From positions 185,486,962-185,550,961 of the forward strand of contig OZ024743.1 of assembly GCA_964016885.1 (NCBI GenBank): 64,000 nt of DNA, given 5' to 3'. Shown here piece by piece: positions 37,941 to 50,931 of the stretch. A model generated the notes under the pieces. The model saw nothing but the letters and a program-made list of their open reading frames with translations, ran no database searches and was not told the origin of the DNA. A program made the position numbers and the translations under genes. The stretch is from Eledone cirrhosa (lineage: Eukaryota > Mollusca > Cephalopoda > Octopoda > Eledonidae). Within the stretch, counting starts at the first letter, position 1. Every line of letters begins with the position of its first letter.

Positions 37941-40900
37941 GTTAACAGTGTTGATGAGTGAGATTCTAGCATGGCATAAACGTTAACAGTGTTGGTGAGT
38001 GAGATTCTAGTATCGCATAAACGTTAACAGTGTTGGTGAGTAAGATTCTAGTATGGCATAAACGTTAACAGTGTTGTTGAGTGAGATTCTAGCATGGCAT
38101 AAACGTTAACAGTGTTGTTGAGTGAGATCCTAGTATAGCATAAACGTTAACAGTGTTGTTGAGTGAGATTCTAGTATGGCATAAACGTTAACAGTGTTGT
38201 TGAGTGAGATTCTAGCATGGCATACACGTTAACAGTGTTGTTGAGTGAGATTCTAGTATGGCATACACGTTAACAGTGTTGTTGAGTGAGATTCTAGTAT
38301 GGCATAAACGTTAACAGTGTTGGTGAGTGAGATTCTAGTATGGCATAAACGTTAACAGTGTTGTTGAGTGAGATTCTAGTATAGCATACACGTTAACAGT
38401 GTTCGTGAGTGAGATTCTAGTATGGCATAAACTTTAACAGTGTTGGTGAGTGAGATTCTAGTATGGCATACACGTTAACAGTGTTCGTGAGTGAGATTCT
38501 AGTATGGCATAAACGTTAACAGTGTTGGTGAGTGAGATTCTAGTATGGCATAAACGTCAACAGTGTTGGTGAGTCAGATTCTAGCATGGCATAAACGTTA
38601 ACAGTGTTGGTGAGTGAGATTCTAGCCTGACATAAACGTTAACAGTGTTGGTGAGTGAGATTCTAGTATGGCATAAACGTTAACAGTGTTGGTGAGTGAG
38701 ATTCTAGCATGGCATAAACGTTAAAAGTGTTGGTGAGTAAGATCTAGCATGGCATAAACGTTAACAGTGTTGGTGAGTGAGATTCTAGTATGGCATAAAC
38801 GTTAACAGTGTTGTTGAGTGAGATTCTAGCATGGCATACACGTTAACAGTGTTGTTGAGTGACATTCTAGTATGGCATACACGTTAACAGTGTTGTTGAG
38901 TGAGATTCTAGTATGGCATAAACGTTAACAGTGTTGTTGAGTGAGATTCTAGCATGGCATACACGTTAACAGTGTTGTTGAGTGAGATTCTAGTATGGCA
39001 TACACGTTAACAGTGTTGTTGAGTGAGATTCTAGTATGGCATAAACGTTAACAGTGTTGGTGAGTGAGATTCTAGTATGGCATAAACGTTAACTGTTGTT
39101 GAGTGAGATTCTAGTATAGCATACACGTTAACAGTGTTCGTGAGTGAGATTCTAGCATGGCATAAACGTTAACAGTGTTGTTGAGTGAGATTCTAGTATG
39201 GCATACACGTTAACAGTGTTCGTGAGTGAGATTCTAGTATGGCATAAACGTTAACAGTGTTGGTGAATGAGATTCTAGTATGGCATACACGTTAACAGTG
39301 TTCGTGAGTGAGATTCTAGTATGGCATAAACGTTAACAGTGTTGTTGAGTGAGATTCTAGCATGGCATACACGTTAACAGTGTTGGTGAGTGAGATTCTA
39401 GTATGGCATAAACTTTAACAGTGTTGTTGAGTGAGATTCTAGTATGGCATAAACGTTAACAGTGTTGTTGAGTGAGATTCTAGCATCGCATAAACGTTAA
39501 CAGTGTTGGTGAGTGAGATTCTAGCATGACATAAACGTTAACAGTGTTGTTGAGTGAGATTCTAGCATGGCATAAACGTTGACAGTGTTGGTGAGTGAGA
39601 TTCTAGCATGGCATAAACTTTGACAGTATTGGTGAGTGAGATTCTAGTATGGCATAAACGTTAACAGTGTTGTTGAGTGAGATTCTAGTATGGCATAAAC
39701 GTTAACAGTGTTGTTGAGTGAGATTCTAGTATGGCATAAACGTTAACAGTGTTGATGAGTGAGATTCTAGCATGGCATAAACGTTAACAGTGTTGGTGAG
39801 TGAGATTCTAGTATGGCATAAACGTTAACAGAGTTGGTGAGCGAGATTCTAGTATGGCATAAACGTTAACAGTGTTGTTGAGTGAGATTCTAGCATGGCA
39901 TAAACGTTAACAGTGTTGTTGAGTGAGATCCTAGTATGGCATAAACGTTAACAGTGTTGTTGAGTGAGATTCTAGTATGGCATAAACGTTAACAGTGTTG
40001 GTGAGTGAGATTGTAGTATGGCATAAACGTTAACAGTGTTGTTGAGTGAGATTCTAGTATGGCATAAACGTTAACAGTGTTGGTGAGTGAGATTATAGTA
40101 TGGCATAAACGTTAACAGTGTTGGTGAGTGAGATTCTAGTATGGCATACACATTAACAGTGTTGTTGATTGAGATTCTAGTATGGCATACACATTAACAG
40201 TGTTGTTGAGTGAGATTCTAGTATGGCATAAACGTTAACAGTGTTGGTGTGTGAGATTCTAGCATGGCATAAACGTTAACAGTGTTGGTGAGTGAGATTC
40301 TAGTATGGCATAAACATTAACAGAGTTGGTGAGTGAGATTCTAGTATGGCATAAACGTTAACAGTGTTGTTGAGTGAGATTCTAGCATGGCATAAACGTT
40401 AACAGTGTTGTTGAGTGAGATCCTAGTATGGCATAAACGTTAACAGTGTTGTTGAGTGAGATTCTAGTATGGCATAAACGTTAACAGTGTTGGTGAGTGA
40501 GATTCTAGTATGGCATAAACGTTAACAGTGTTGATGAGTGAGATTCTAGTATGGCATAAACGTTAACAGTGTTGGTGAGTGAGATTCTAGTATGGCATAA
40601 ACGTTAACAGTGTTGGTGAGTCAGATTCTAGCATGGCATAAACGTCAACAGTGTTGTTGAGTGAGATTCTAGTATGGCATAAACGTTAACAGTGTTGATG
40701 AGTGAGATTCTAGCATGGCATAAACGTTAACAGTGTTGGTGAGTGAGATTCTAGTATCGCATAAACGTTAACAGTGTTGGTGAGTAAGATTCTAGTATGG
40801 CATAAACGTTAACAGTGTTGGTGAGTGAGATTCTAGTATGGCATAAACGTTAACAGTGTTGGTGAGTGAGATTATAGTATGGCATAAACGTTAACAGTGT

Positions 40901-43900
40901 TGGTGAGTGAGATTCTAGTATGGCATAAACGTTAACAGTGTTGGTGAGTCAGATTCTAGTATGGCATAAACGTTAACAGTGTTGGTGAGTGAGTTCTAGT
41001 ATGGCATAAACGTTAACAATGTTGGTGAGTCAGATTCTAGCATGGCATAAACGTTAACAGTTTTGTTGAGTCAGATTCTACTATGGCATAAACGTTAACA
41101 GTGTTGGTGAGTGAGATTCTAGTATGGCATAAACGTTAACAGTGTTGTTGAGTGAGATTCTAGTATGGCATAAACGTTAACAGTGTTGTTGAGTGAGATT
41201 CTAGCATGGCATAAACGTTAACAGTGTTGGTGAGTGAGATTCTAGCATGACATTAACGTTAACAGTGTTGTGGAGCGAGTTTCTAGCATGGCATAAACGT
41301 TGACAGTGTTGGTGAGTGAGATTCTAGCATGGCATAAACGTTGACAGTATTGGTGAGTGAGATTCTAGTATGGCATAAACGTTAACAGTGTTGTTGAGTG
41401 AGATTCTAGTATGGCATAAACGTTAACAGTGTTGTTGAGTGAGATTCTAGTATGGCATAAACGTTAACAGTGTTGGTGAGTGAGATTCTAGCATGGCATA
41501 AACGTTAACAGTGTTGCTGAGTGAGATTCTAGTATGGCATAAACGTTTACAGAGTTGGTGAGTGAGATTCTAGTATGGCATAAACGTTAACAGTGTTGTT
41601 GAGTGAGATTCTAGCATGGCATAAACGTTAACAGTGTTGTTGAGTGAGATCCTAGTATAGCATAAACGTTAACAGTGTTGTTGAGTGAGATTCTAGTATG
41701 GCATAAACGTTAACAGTTTTGGTGAGTGAGATTCTAGTATGGCATAAACGTTAACAGTGTTGTTGAGTGAGATTCTAGTATGGCATAAACGTTAACAGTG
41801 TTGGTGAGTGAGATTCTAGTATGGCATATACATTAACAGTGTTGTTGATTGAGATTCTAGTATGGCATACACATTAACAGTGTTGATGAGTGAGATTCTA
41901 GTATGGCATAAACGTTAACAGAGTTGGTGAGTGAGATTCTAGTATGGCATAAACGTTAACAGTGTTGTTGAGTGAGATTCTAGCATGGCATAAACGTTAA
42001 CAGTGTTGTTGAGTGAGATCCTAGTATGGCATAAACGTTAACAGTGTTGTTGAGTGAGATTCTAGTATGGCATAAACGTTAACAGTGTTGGTGAGCGAGA
42101 TTCTAGTATGGCATAAACGTTAACAGTGTTGTTGAGTGAGATTCTAGTATGGCATAAACGTTAACAGTGTTGGTGAGTGAGATTCTAGTATGGCATAAAC
42201 GTTAACAGTATTGGTGAGTGAGATTCTAGTATGGCATAAACGTTAACAGTGTTGGTGAGTCAGATTCTAGCATGGCATAAACGTTAACAGTGTTGTTGAG
42301 TGAGATTCTAGCATGGCATAAACGTTAACAGTGTTGGTGAGTGAGATTCTAGTATCGCATAAACGTTAACAGTGTTGGTGAGTCAGATTCTAGTATGGCA
42401 TAAACGTTAACAGTGTTGGTGAGTGAGATTCTAGTATGGCATAAACGTTAACAATGTTGGTGAGTCAGATTCTAGCATGGCATAAACTTAAACAGTTTTG
42501 TTGAGTCAGATTCTAGTATGGCATAAACGTTAACAGTGTTGGTGAGTGAGATTCTAGTATGGCATAAACGTTAACAGTGTTGGTGAGTGAGATTCTAGTA
42601 TGGCATAAAAGTTAACAGTTTTGTTGAGTCAGATTCTAGCATGGCATAAACGTTAACAGTGTTGGTGAGTGAGATTCTAGTATGGCATAAACGTTAACAG
42701 TGTTGGTGAGTGAGATTCTAGTATGGCATAAACGTTAACAGTTTTGTTGAGTCAGATTCTAGTATGGCATAAACGTTAACAGTGTTGGTGAGTGAGATTC
42801 TAGTATGGCATAAACGTTAACAGTGTTGGTGAGTGAGATTCTAGTATGGCATAAACGTTAACAGTTTTGTTGAGTCAGATTCTAGCATGGCATAAACGTT
42901 AACAGTGTTGGTGAGTGAGATTCTAGTATGGCATAAACGTTAACAGTGTTGGTGAGTGAGATTCTAGCATGGCATAAACGTTAACAGTTTGGTGAGTGAG
43001 ATTCTAGTATGGCATAAACGTTAACAGTGTTGGTGAGTGAGATTCTAGCATGGCATAAACGTTAACAGTGTTGGTGAGTGAGATTCTAGCATGGCATAAA
43101 CGTTAACAGTGTTGGTGAGTGAGATTCTAGTATGGCATAAACGTTAACAGTGTTTGTGAGTGAGATTCTAGTATGGCATAAACGTTAACAGTGTTGTTGA
43201 GTGAGATTCTAGTATGGCATAAACGTTAACAGTGTTGGTGAGTGAGATTCTAGTATGGCATAAACGTTAACAGTATTGGTGAGTGAGATTCTAGTATGGC
43301 ATAAACGTTAACTGTGTTGGTGAGTCAGATTCTAGCATGGCATAAACGTTAACAGTGTTGTTGAGTGAGATTCTAGCATGGCATAAACGTTAACAATGTT
43401 GGTGAGTCAGATTCTAGCATGGCATAAACGTTAACAGTATTGGTGAGTGAGATTCTAGTATGGCATAAACGTTAACAGTGTTGGTGAGTCAGATTCTAGT
43501 ATGGCATAAACGTTAACAATGTTGGTGAGTGAGATCCTAGTATGGCATAAACGTTAACAGTGTTGTTGAGTGCGATTCTAGTATGGCATAAACGTTAACA
43601 GTGTTGGTGAGTGAGATTCTAGTATGGCATAAACGTTAACGGTGTTGTTGAGTGAGATTCTAGTATGGCATAAACGTTAACAGTGTTGGTGAGTGAGATT
43701 ATAGTATGGCATAAACGTTAACAGTGTTGGTGAGTGAGATTCTAGTATGGCATACACATTAACAGTGTTGTTGATTGAGATTCTAGTATGGCATACACAT
43801 TAACAGTGTTGTTGAGTTAGATTCTAGTATGGCATAAACGTTAACAGTGTTGGTGAGTGAGATTCTAGCATGGCATAAACGTTAACAATGTTGGTGAGTG

Positions 43901-46900
43901 AGATCCTAGTATGGCATAAACGTTAACAGTGTTGTTGAGTGAGATTCTAGTATGGCATAAACGTTAACAGTGTTGGTGAGTGAGATTATAGTATGGCATA
44001 AACGTTAACAGTGTTGGTGAGTGAGATTCTAGTATGGCATACACCTTAACAGTGTTGTTGATTGAGATTCTAGTATGGCATACACATTAACAGTGTTGTT
44101 GAGTGAGATTCTAGTATGGCATAAACGTTAACAGTGTTGGTGAGTGAGATTCTAGCATGGCATAAACGTTAACAGTGTTGGTGAGTGAGATTCTAGTATG
44201 GCATAAACATTAACAGAGTTGGTGAGTGAGATTCTAGTATGGCATAAACGTTAACAGTGTTGTTGAGTGAGATTCTAGCATGGCATAAACGTTAACAGTG
44301 TTGTTGAGTGAGATCCTAGTATGGCATAAACGTTAACAGTGTTGTTGAGTGAGATTCTAGTATGGCATAAACGTTAACAGTGTTGTTGAGTGAGATTCTA
44401 GTATGGCATAAACGTTAACAGTGTTGATGAGTGAGATTCTAGCATGGCATAAACGTTAACAGTGTTGGTGAGTGAGATTCTAGTATGGCATAAACGTTAA
44501 CAGTGTTGTTGAGTGAGATTCTAGCATGGCATAAACGTTGACAGTATTGGTGAGTGAGATTCTAGTATGGCATAAACGTTAACAGTGTTGTTGAGTGAGA
44601 TTCTAGTATGGCATAAACGTTAACAGTGTTGTTGAGTGAGATTCTAGTATGGCATAAACGTTAACAGTGTTGATGAGTGAGATTCTAGCATGGCATAAAC
44701 GTTAACAGTGTTGGTGAGTGAGATTCTAGTATGGCATAAACGTTAACAGTGTTGTTGAGTGAGATTCTAGCATGGCATAAACGTTAACAGTGTTGTTGAG
44801 TGAGATCCTAGTATGGCATAAACGTTAACAGTGTTGTTGAGTGAGATTCTAGTATGGCATAAACGTTAACAGTGTTGGTGAGTGAGATTGTATTATGGCA
44901 TAAACGTTAACAGTGTTGTTGAGTGAGATTCTAGTATGGCATAAACGTTAACAGTGTTGGTGAGTGAGATTATAGTATGGCATAAACGTTAACAGTGTTG
45001 GTGAGTGAGATTCTAGTATGGCATACACATTAACAGTGTTGTTGAGTGAGATTCTAGCATGGCATAAACGTCAACAGTGTTGTTGAGTGAGATTCTAGTA
45101 TAGCATACACGTTAACAGTGTTCGTGAGTGAGATTCTAGTATGGCATAAACTTTAACAGTGTTGGTGAGTGAGATTCTAGTATGGCATACACGTTAACAG
45201 TGTTGGTGAGTGAGATTCTAGTATGGCATAAACGTTAACAGTGTTGGTGAGTGAGATTCTAGTATGGCATAAACGTCAACAGTGTTGGTGAGTCAGATTC
45301 TAGCATGGCATAAACGTTAACAGTGTTGGTGAGTGAGATTCTAGCCTGACATAAACGTTAACAGTGTTGGTGAGTGAGATTCTAGTATGGCATAAACGTT
45401 AACAGTGTTGGTGAGTGAGATTCTAGCATGGCATAAACGTTAAAAGTGTTGGTGAGTGAGATTCTAGTATGGCATAAACGTTAACAGTGTTGTTGAGTGA
45501 TATTCTAGTATGGCATAAACGTTAACAGTGTTGTTGAGTGAGATTCTAGCATGGCATAAGCGTTAACAGTGTTGGTGAGTGAGATTCTAGCATGACATAA
45601 ACGTTAACAGTGTTGTTGAGCGAGTTTCTAGCATGGCATAAACGTTGACAGTGTTGGTGAGTGAGATTCTAGCATGGCATAAACGTTGACAGTACTGGTG
45701 AGTGAGATTCTAGTATGGCATAAACGTTAACAGTGTTGTTGAGTGAGATTCTAGTATGGCATAAACGTTAACAGTGTTGTTGAGTGAGATTCTAGTATGG
45801 CATAAACGTTAACAGTGTTGGTGAGTGAGATTCTAGCATGGCATAAACGTTAACAGTGTTGGTGAGTGAGATTCTAGTATGGCATAAACGTTAACAGAGT
45901 TGGTGAGTGAGATTCTAGTATGGCATAAACGTTAACAGTGATGTTGAGTGAGATTCTAGCATGGCATAAACGTTAACAGTGTTGTTGAGTGAGATCCTAG
46001 TATAGCATAAACGTTAACAGTGTTGTTGAGTGAGATTCTAGTATGGCATAAGCGTTAACAGTTTTGGTGAGTGAGATTCTAGTATGGCATAAACGTTAAC
46101 AGTGTTGTTGAGTGAGATTCTAGCATGGCATAAACGTTAACAGTGTTGTTGAGTGAGATCCTAGTATGGCATAAACGTTAACAGTGTTGTTGAGTGAGAT
46201 TCTAGTATGGCATAAACGTTAACAGTGTTGGTGAGCGAGATTCTAGTATGGCATAAACGTTAACAGTGTTGTTGAGTGAGATTCTAGTATGGCATAAACG
46301 TTAACAGTGTTGGTGAGTGAGATTCTAGTATGGCATAAACGTTAACAGTATTGGTGAGTGAGATTCTAGTATGGCATAAACGTTAACAGTGTTGGTGAGT
46401 CAGATTCTAGCATGGCATAAACGTTAACAGTGTTGTTGAGTGAGATTCTAGCATGGCATAAACGTTAACAGTGTTGGTGAGTGAGATTCTAGTATCGCAT
46501 AAACGTTAACAGTGTTGGTGAGTCAGATTCTAGTATGGCATAAACGTTAACAGTGTTGGTGAGTGAGATTCTAGTATGGCATAAACGTTAACAATGTTGG
46601 TGAGTCAGATTCTAGCATGGCATAAACTTAAACAGTTTTGTTGAGTCAGATTCTAGTATGGCATAAACGTTAACAGTGTTGGTGAGTGAGATTCTAGTAT
46701 GGCATAAACGTTAACAGTGTTGGTGAGTGAGATTCTAGTATGGCATAAAAGTTAACAGTTTTGTTGAGTCAGATTCTAGCATGGCATAAACGTTAACAGT
46801 GTTGGTGAGTGAGATTCTAGTATGGCATAAACGTTAACAGTGTTGGTGAGTGAGATTCTAGTATGGCATAAACGTTAACAGTTTTGTTGAGTCAGATTCT

Positions 46901-49900
46901 AGTATGGCATAAACGTTAACAGTGTTGGTGAGTGAGATTCTAGTATGGCATAAACGTTAACAGTGTTGGTGAGTGAGATTCTAGTATGGCATAAACGTTA
47001 ACAGTTTTGTTGAGTCAGATTCTAGCATGGCATAAACGTTAACAGTGTTGGTGAGTGAGATTCTAGTATGGCATAAACGTTAACAGTGTTGGTGAGTCAG
47101 ATTCTAGCATGGCATAAACGTTAACAGTTTTGGTGAGTGAGATTCTAGTATGGCATAAACGTTAACAGTGTTGGTGAGTGAGATTCTAGCATGGCATAAA
47201 CGTTAACAGTGTTGGTGAGTGAGATTCTAGCATGGCATAAACGTTAACAGTGTTGGTGAGTGAGATTCTAGTATGGCATAAACGTTAACAGTGTTTGTGA
47301 GTGAGATTCTAGTATGGCATAAACGTTAACAGTGTTGTTGAGTGAGATTCTAGTATGGCATAAACGTTAACAGTGTTGGTGAGTGAGATTCTAGTATGGC
47401 ATAAATTTAACAGTATTGGTGAGTGAGATTCTAGTATGGCATAAACGTTAACTGTGTTGGTGAGTCAGATTCTAGCATGGCATAAACATTAACAGTGTTG
47501 TTGAGTGAGATTCTAGCATGGCATAAACGTTAACAATGTTGGTGAGTCAGATTCTAGCATGGCATAAACGTTAACAGTATTGGTGAGTGAGATTCTAGTA
47601 TGGCATAAACGTTAACAGTGTTGGTGAGTCAGATTCTAGTATGGCATAAACGTTAACAATGTTGGTGAGTGAGATCCTAGTATGGCATAAACGTTAACAG
47701 TGTTGTTGAGTGCGATTCTAGTATGGCATAAACGTTAACAGTGTTGGTGAGTGAGATTCTAGTATGGCATAAACGTTAACGGTGTTGTTGAGTGAGATTC
47801 TAGTATGGCATAAACGTTAACAGTGTTGGTGAGTGAGATTATAGTATGGCATAAACGTTAACAGTGTTGGTGAGTGAGATTCTAGTATGGCATACACATT
47901 AACAGTGTTGTTGATTGAGATTCTAGTATGGCATACACATTAACAGTGTTGTTGAGTGAGATTCTAGTATGGCATAAACGTTAACAGTGTTGGTGAGTGA
48001 GATTCTAGCATGGCATAAACGTTAACAGTGTTGGTGAGTGAGATTCTAGTATGGCATAAACATTAACAGAGTTGGTGAGTGAGATTCTAGTATGGCATAA
48101 ACGTTAACAGTGTTGTTGAGTGAGATTCTAGCATGGCATAAACGTTAACAGTGTTGTTGAGTGAGATCCTAGTATGGCATAAACGTTAACAGTGTTGTTG
48201 AGTGAGATTCTAGTATGGCATAAACGTTAACAGTGTTGTTGAGTGAGATTCTAGTATGGCATAAACGTTAACAGTGTTGATGAGTGAGATTCTAGCATGG
48301 CATAAACGTTAACAGTGTTGGTGAGTGAGATTCTAGTATGGCATAAACGTTAACAGTGTTGTTGAGTGAGATTCTAGCATGGCATAAACGTTGACAGTAT
48401 TGGTGAGTGAGATTCTAGTATGGCATAAACGTTAACAGTGTTGTTGAGTGAGATTCTAGTATGGCATAAACATTAACAGTGTTGTTGAGTGAGATTCTAG
48501 TATGGCATAAACGTTAACAGTGTTGATGAGTGAGATTCTAGCATGGCATAAACGTTAACAGTGTTGGTGAGTGAGATTCTAGTATGGCATAAACGTTAAC
48601 AGAGTTGGTGAGCGAGATTCTAGTATGGCATAAACGTTAACAGTGTTGTTGAGTGAGATTCTAGCATGGCATAAACGTTAACAGTGTTGTTGAGTGAGAT
48701 CCTAGTATGGCATAAACGTTAACAGTGTTGTTGAGTGAGATTCTAGTATGGCATAAACGTTAACAGTGTTGGTGAGTGAGATTGTATTATGGCATAAACG
48801 TTAACAGTGTTGTTGAGTGAGATTCTAGTATGGCATAAACGTTAACAGTGTTGGTGAGTGAGATTATAGTATGGCATAAACGTTAACAGTGTTGGTGAGT
48901 GAGATTCTAGTATGGCATACACATTAACAGTGTTGTTGATTGAGATTCTAGTATGGCATACACATTAACAGTGTTGTTGAGTGAGATTCTAGCATGGCAT
49001 AAACGTCAACAGTGTTGTGGAGTGAGATTCTAGTATGGCATAAACGTTAACAGTGTTGATGAGTGAGATTCTAGCATGGCATAAACGTTAACAGTGTTGG
49101 TGAGTGAGATTCTAGTATCGCATAAACGTTAACAGTGTTGGTGAGTAAGATTTTAGTATGGCATAAACGTTAACAGTGTTGGTGAGTGAGATTCTAGTAT
49201 GGCATAAACGTTAACAGTGTTGGTGAGTGAGATTCTAGTATGGCATAAACGTTAACAGTGTTGGTGAGTGAGATTCTAGTATGGCATAAACATTAACAGT
49301 GTTGGTGAGTCAGATTCTAGTATGGCATAAACATTAACAGTGTTGGTGAGTGAGATTCTAGTATGGCATAAACGTTAACAATGTTGGTGAGTCAGATTCT
49401 AACATGGCATAAACGTTAACAGTTTTGTTGAGTCAGATTCTAGTATGGCATAAACGTTAACAGTGTTGGTGAGTGAGATTCTAGTATGGCATAAACGTTA
49501 ACAGTGTTGTTGAGTGATATTCTAGTATGGCATAAACGTTAACAGTGTTGTTGAGTGAGATTCTAGCATGGCATAAGCGTTAACAGTGTTGGTGAGTGAG
49601 ATTCTAGCATGACATAAACGTTAACAGTGTTGTTGAGCGAGTTTCTAGCATGGCATAAACGTTGACAGTGTTGGTGAGTGAGATTCTAGCATGGCATAAA
49701 CGTTGACAGTATTGGTGAGTGAGATTCTAGTATGGCATAAACGTTAACAGTGTTGTTGAGTGAGATTCTAGTATGGCATAAACGTTAACAGTGTTGTTGA
49801 GTGAGATTCTAGTATGGCATAAACGTTAACAGTGTTGGTGAGTGAGATTCTAGCATGGCATAAACGTTAACAGTGTTGGTGAGTGAGATTCTAGTATGGC

Positions 49901-50931
49901 ATAAACGTTAACAGTGTTGTTGAGTGAGATCCTAGTATAGCATAAACGTTAACAGTGTTGTTGAGTGAGATTCTAGTATGGCATAAACGTTAACAGTTTT
50001 GGTGAGTGAGATTCTAGTATGGCATAAACGTTAACAGTGTTGTTGAGTGAGATTCTAGTATGGCATAAACGTTAACAGTGTTGGTGAGTGAGATTCTAGT
50101 ATGGCATATACATTAACAGTGTTGTTGATTGAGATTCTAGTATGGCATACACATTAACAGTGTTGTTGAGTGAGATTCTAGTATGGCATAAACGTTAACA
50201 GAGTTGGTGAGTGAGATTCTAGTATGGCATAAACGTTAACAGTGTTGTTGAGTGAGATTCTAGCATGGCATAAACGTTAACAGTGTTGTTGAGTGAGATC
50301 CTAGTATGGCATAAACGTTAACAGTGTTGTTGAGTGAGATTCTAGTATGGCATAAACGTTAACAGTGTTGGTGAGCGAGATTCTAGTATGGCATAAACGT
50401 TAACAGTGTTGTTGAGTGAGATTCTAGTATGGCATAAACGTTAACAGTGTTGGTGAGTGAGATTCTAGTATGGCATAAACGTTAACAGTATTGGTGAGTG
50501 AGATTCTGGTATGGCATAAACGTTAACAGTGTTGGTGAGTCAGATTCTAGCATGGCATAAACGTTAACAGTGTTGTTGAGTGAGATTCTAGCATGGCATA
50601 AACGTTAACAGTGTTGGTGAGTGAGATTCTAGTATCGCATAAACGTTAACAGTGTTGGTGAGTCAGATTCTAGCATGGCATAAACTTAAACAGTTTTGTT
50701 GAGTCAGATTCTAGTATGGCATAAACGTTAACAGTGTTGGTGAGTGAGATTCTAGTATGGCATAAAAGTTAACAGTTTTGTTGAGTCAGATTCTAGCATG
50801 GCATAAACGTTAACAGTGTTGGTGAGTGAGATTCTAGTATGGCATAAACGTTAACAGTGTTGGTGAGTGAGATTCTAGTATGGCATAAACGTTAACAGTT
50901 TTGTTGAGTCAGATTCTAGTATGGCATAAAC

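Larger units (their letters stand above)
34703..50931 (+). repeat. Copy B of the 14.5-kb tandem segmental duplication
   Basis: The copy is 16,229 bp: the original 14,548, plus 1,845 (local duplication), minus 164 (four monomers lost near 37.9 kb). Two balancing 2-monomer differences from A lie near 48.28 kb (B has two more) and 49.9 kb (B has two fewer). Outside these, only a few substitutions were found by eye, such as 39619 (T), 41886 (A), 43818 (T) and 45695 (C). The right end is where B continues GTATGG at 50932 while A has already joined B. Short monomers mirror A: 37614, 38720, 39088, 40972, 42980 and about 47400. Confidence 0.88.
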
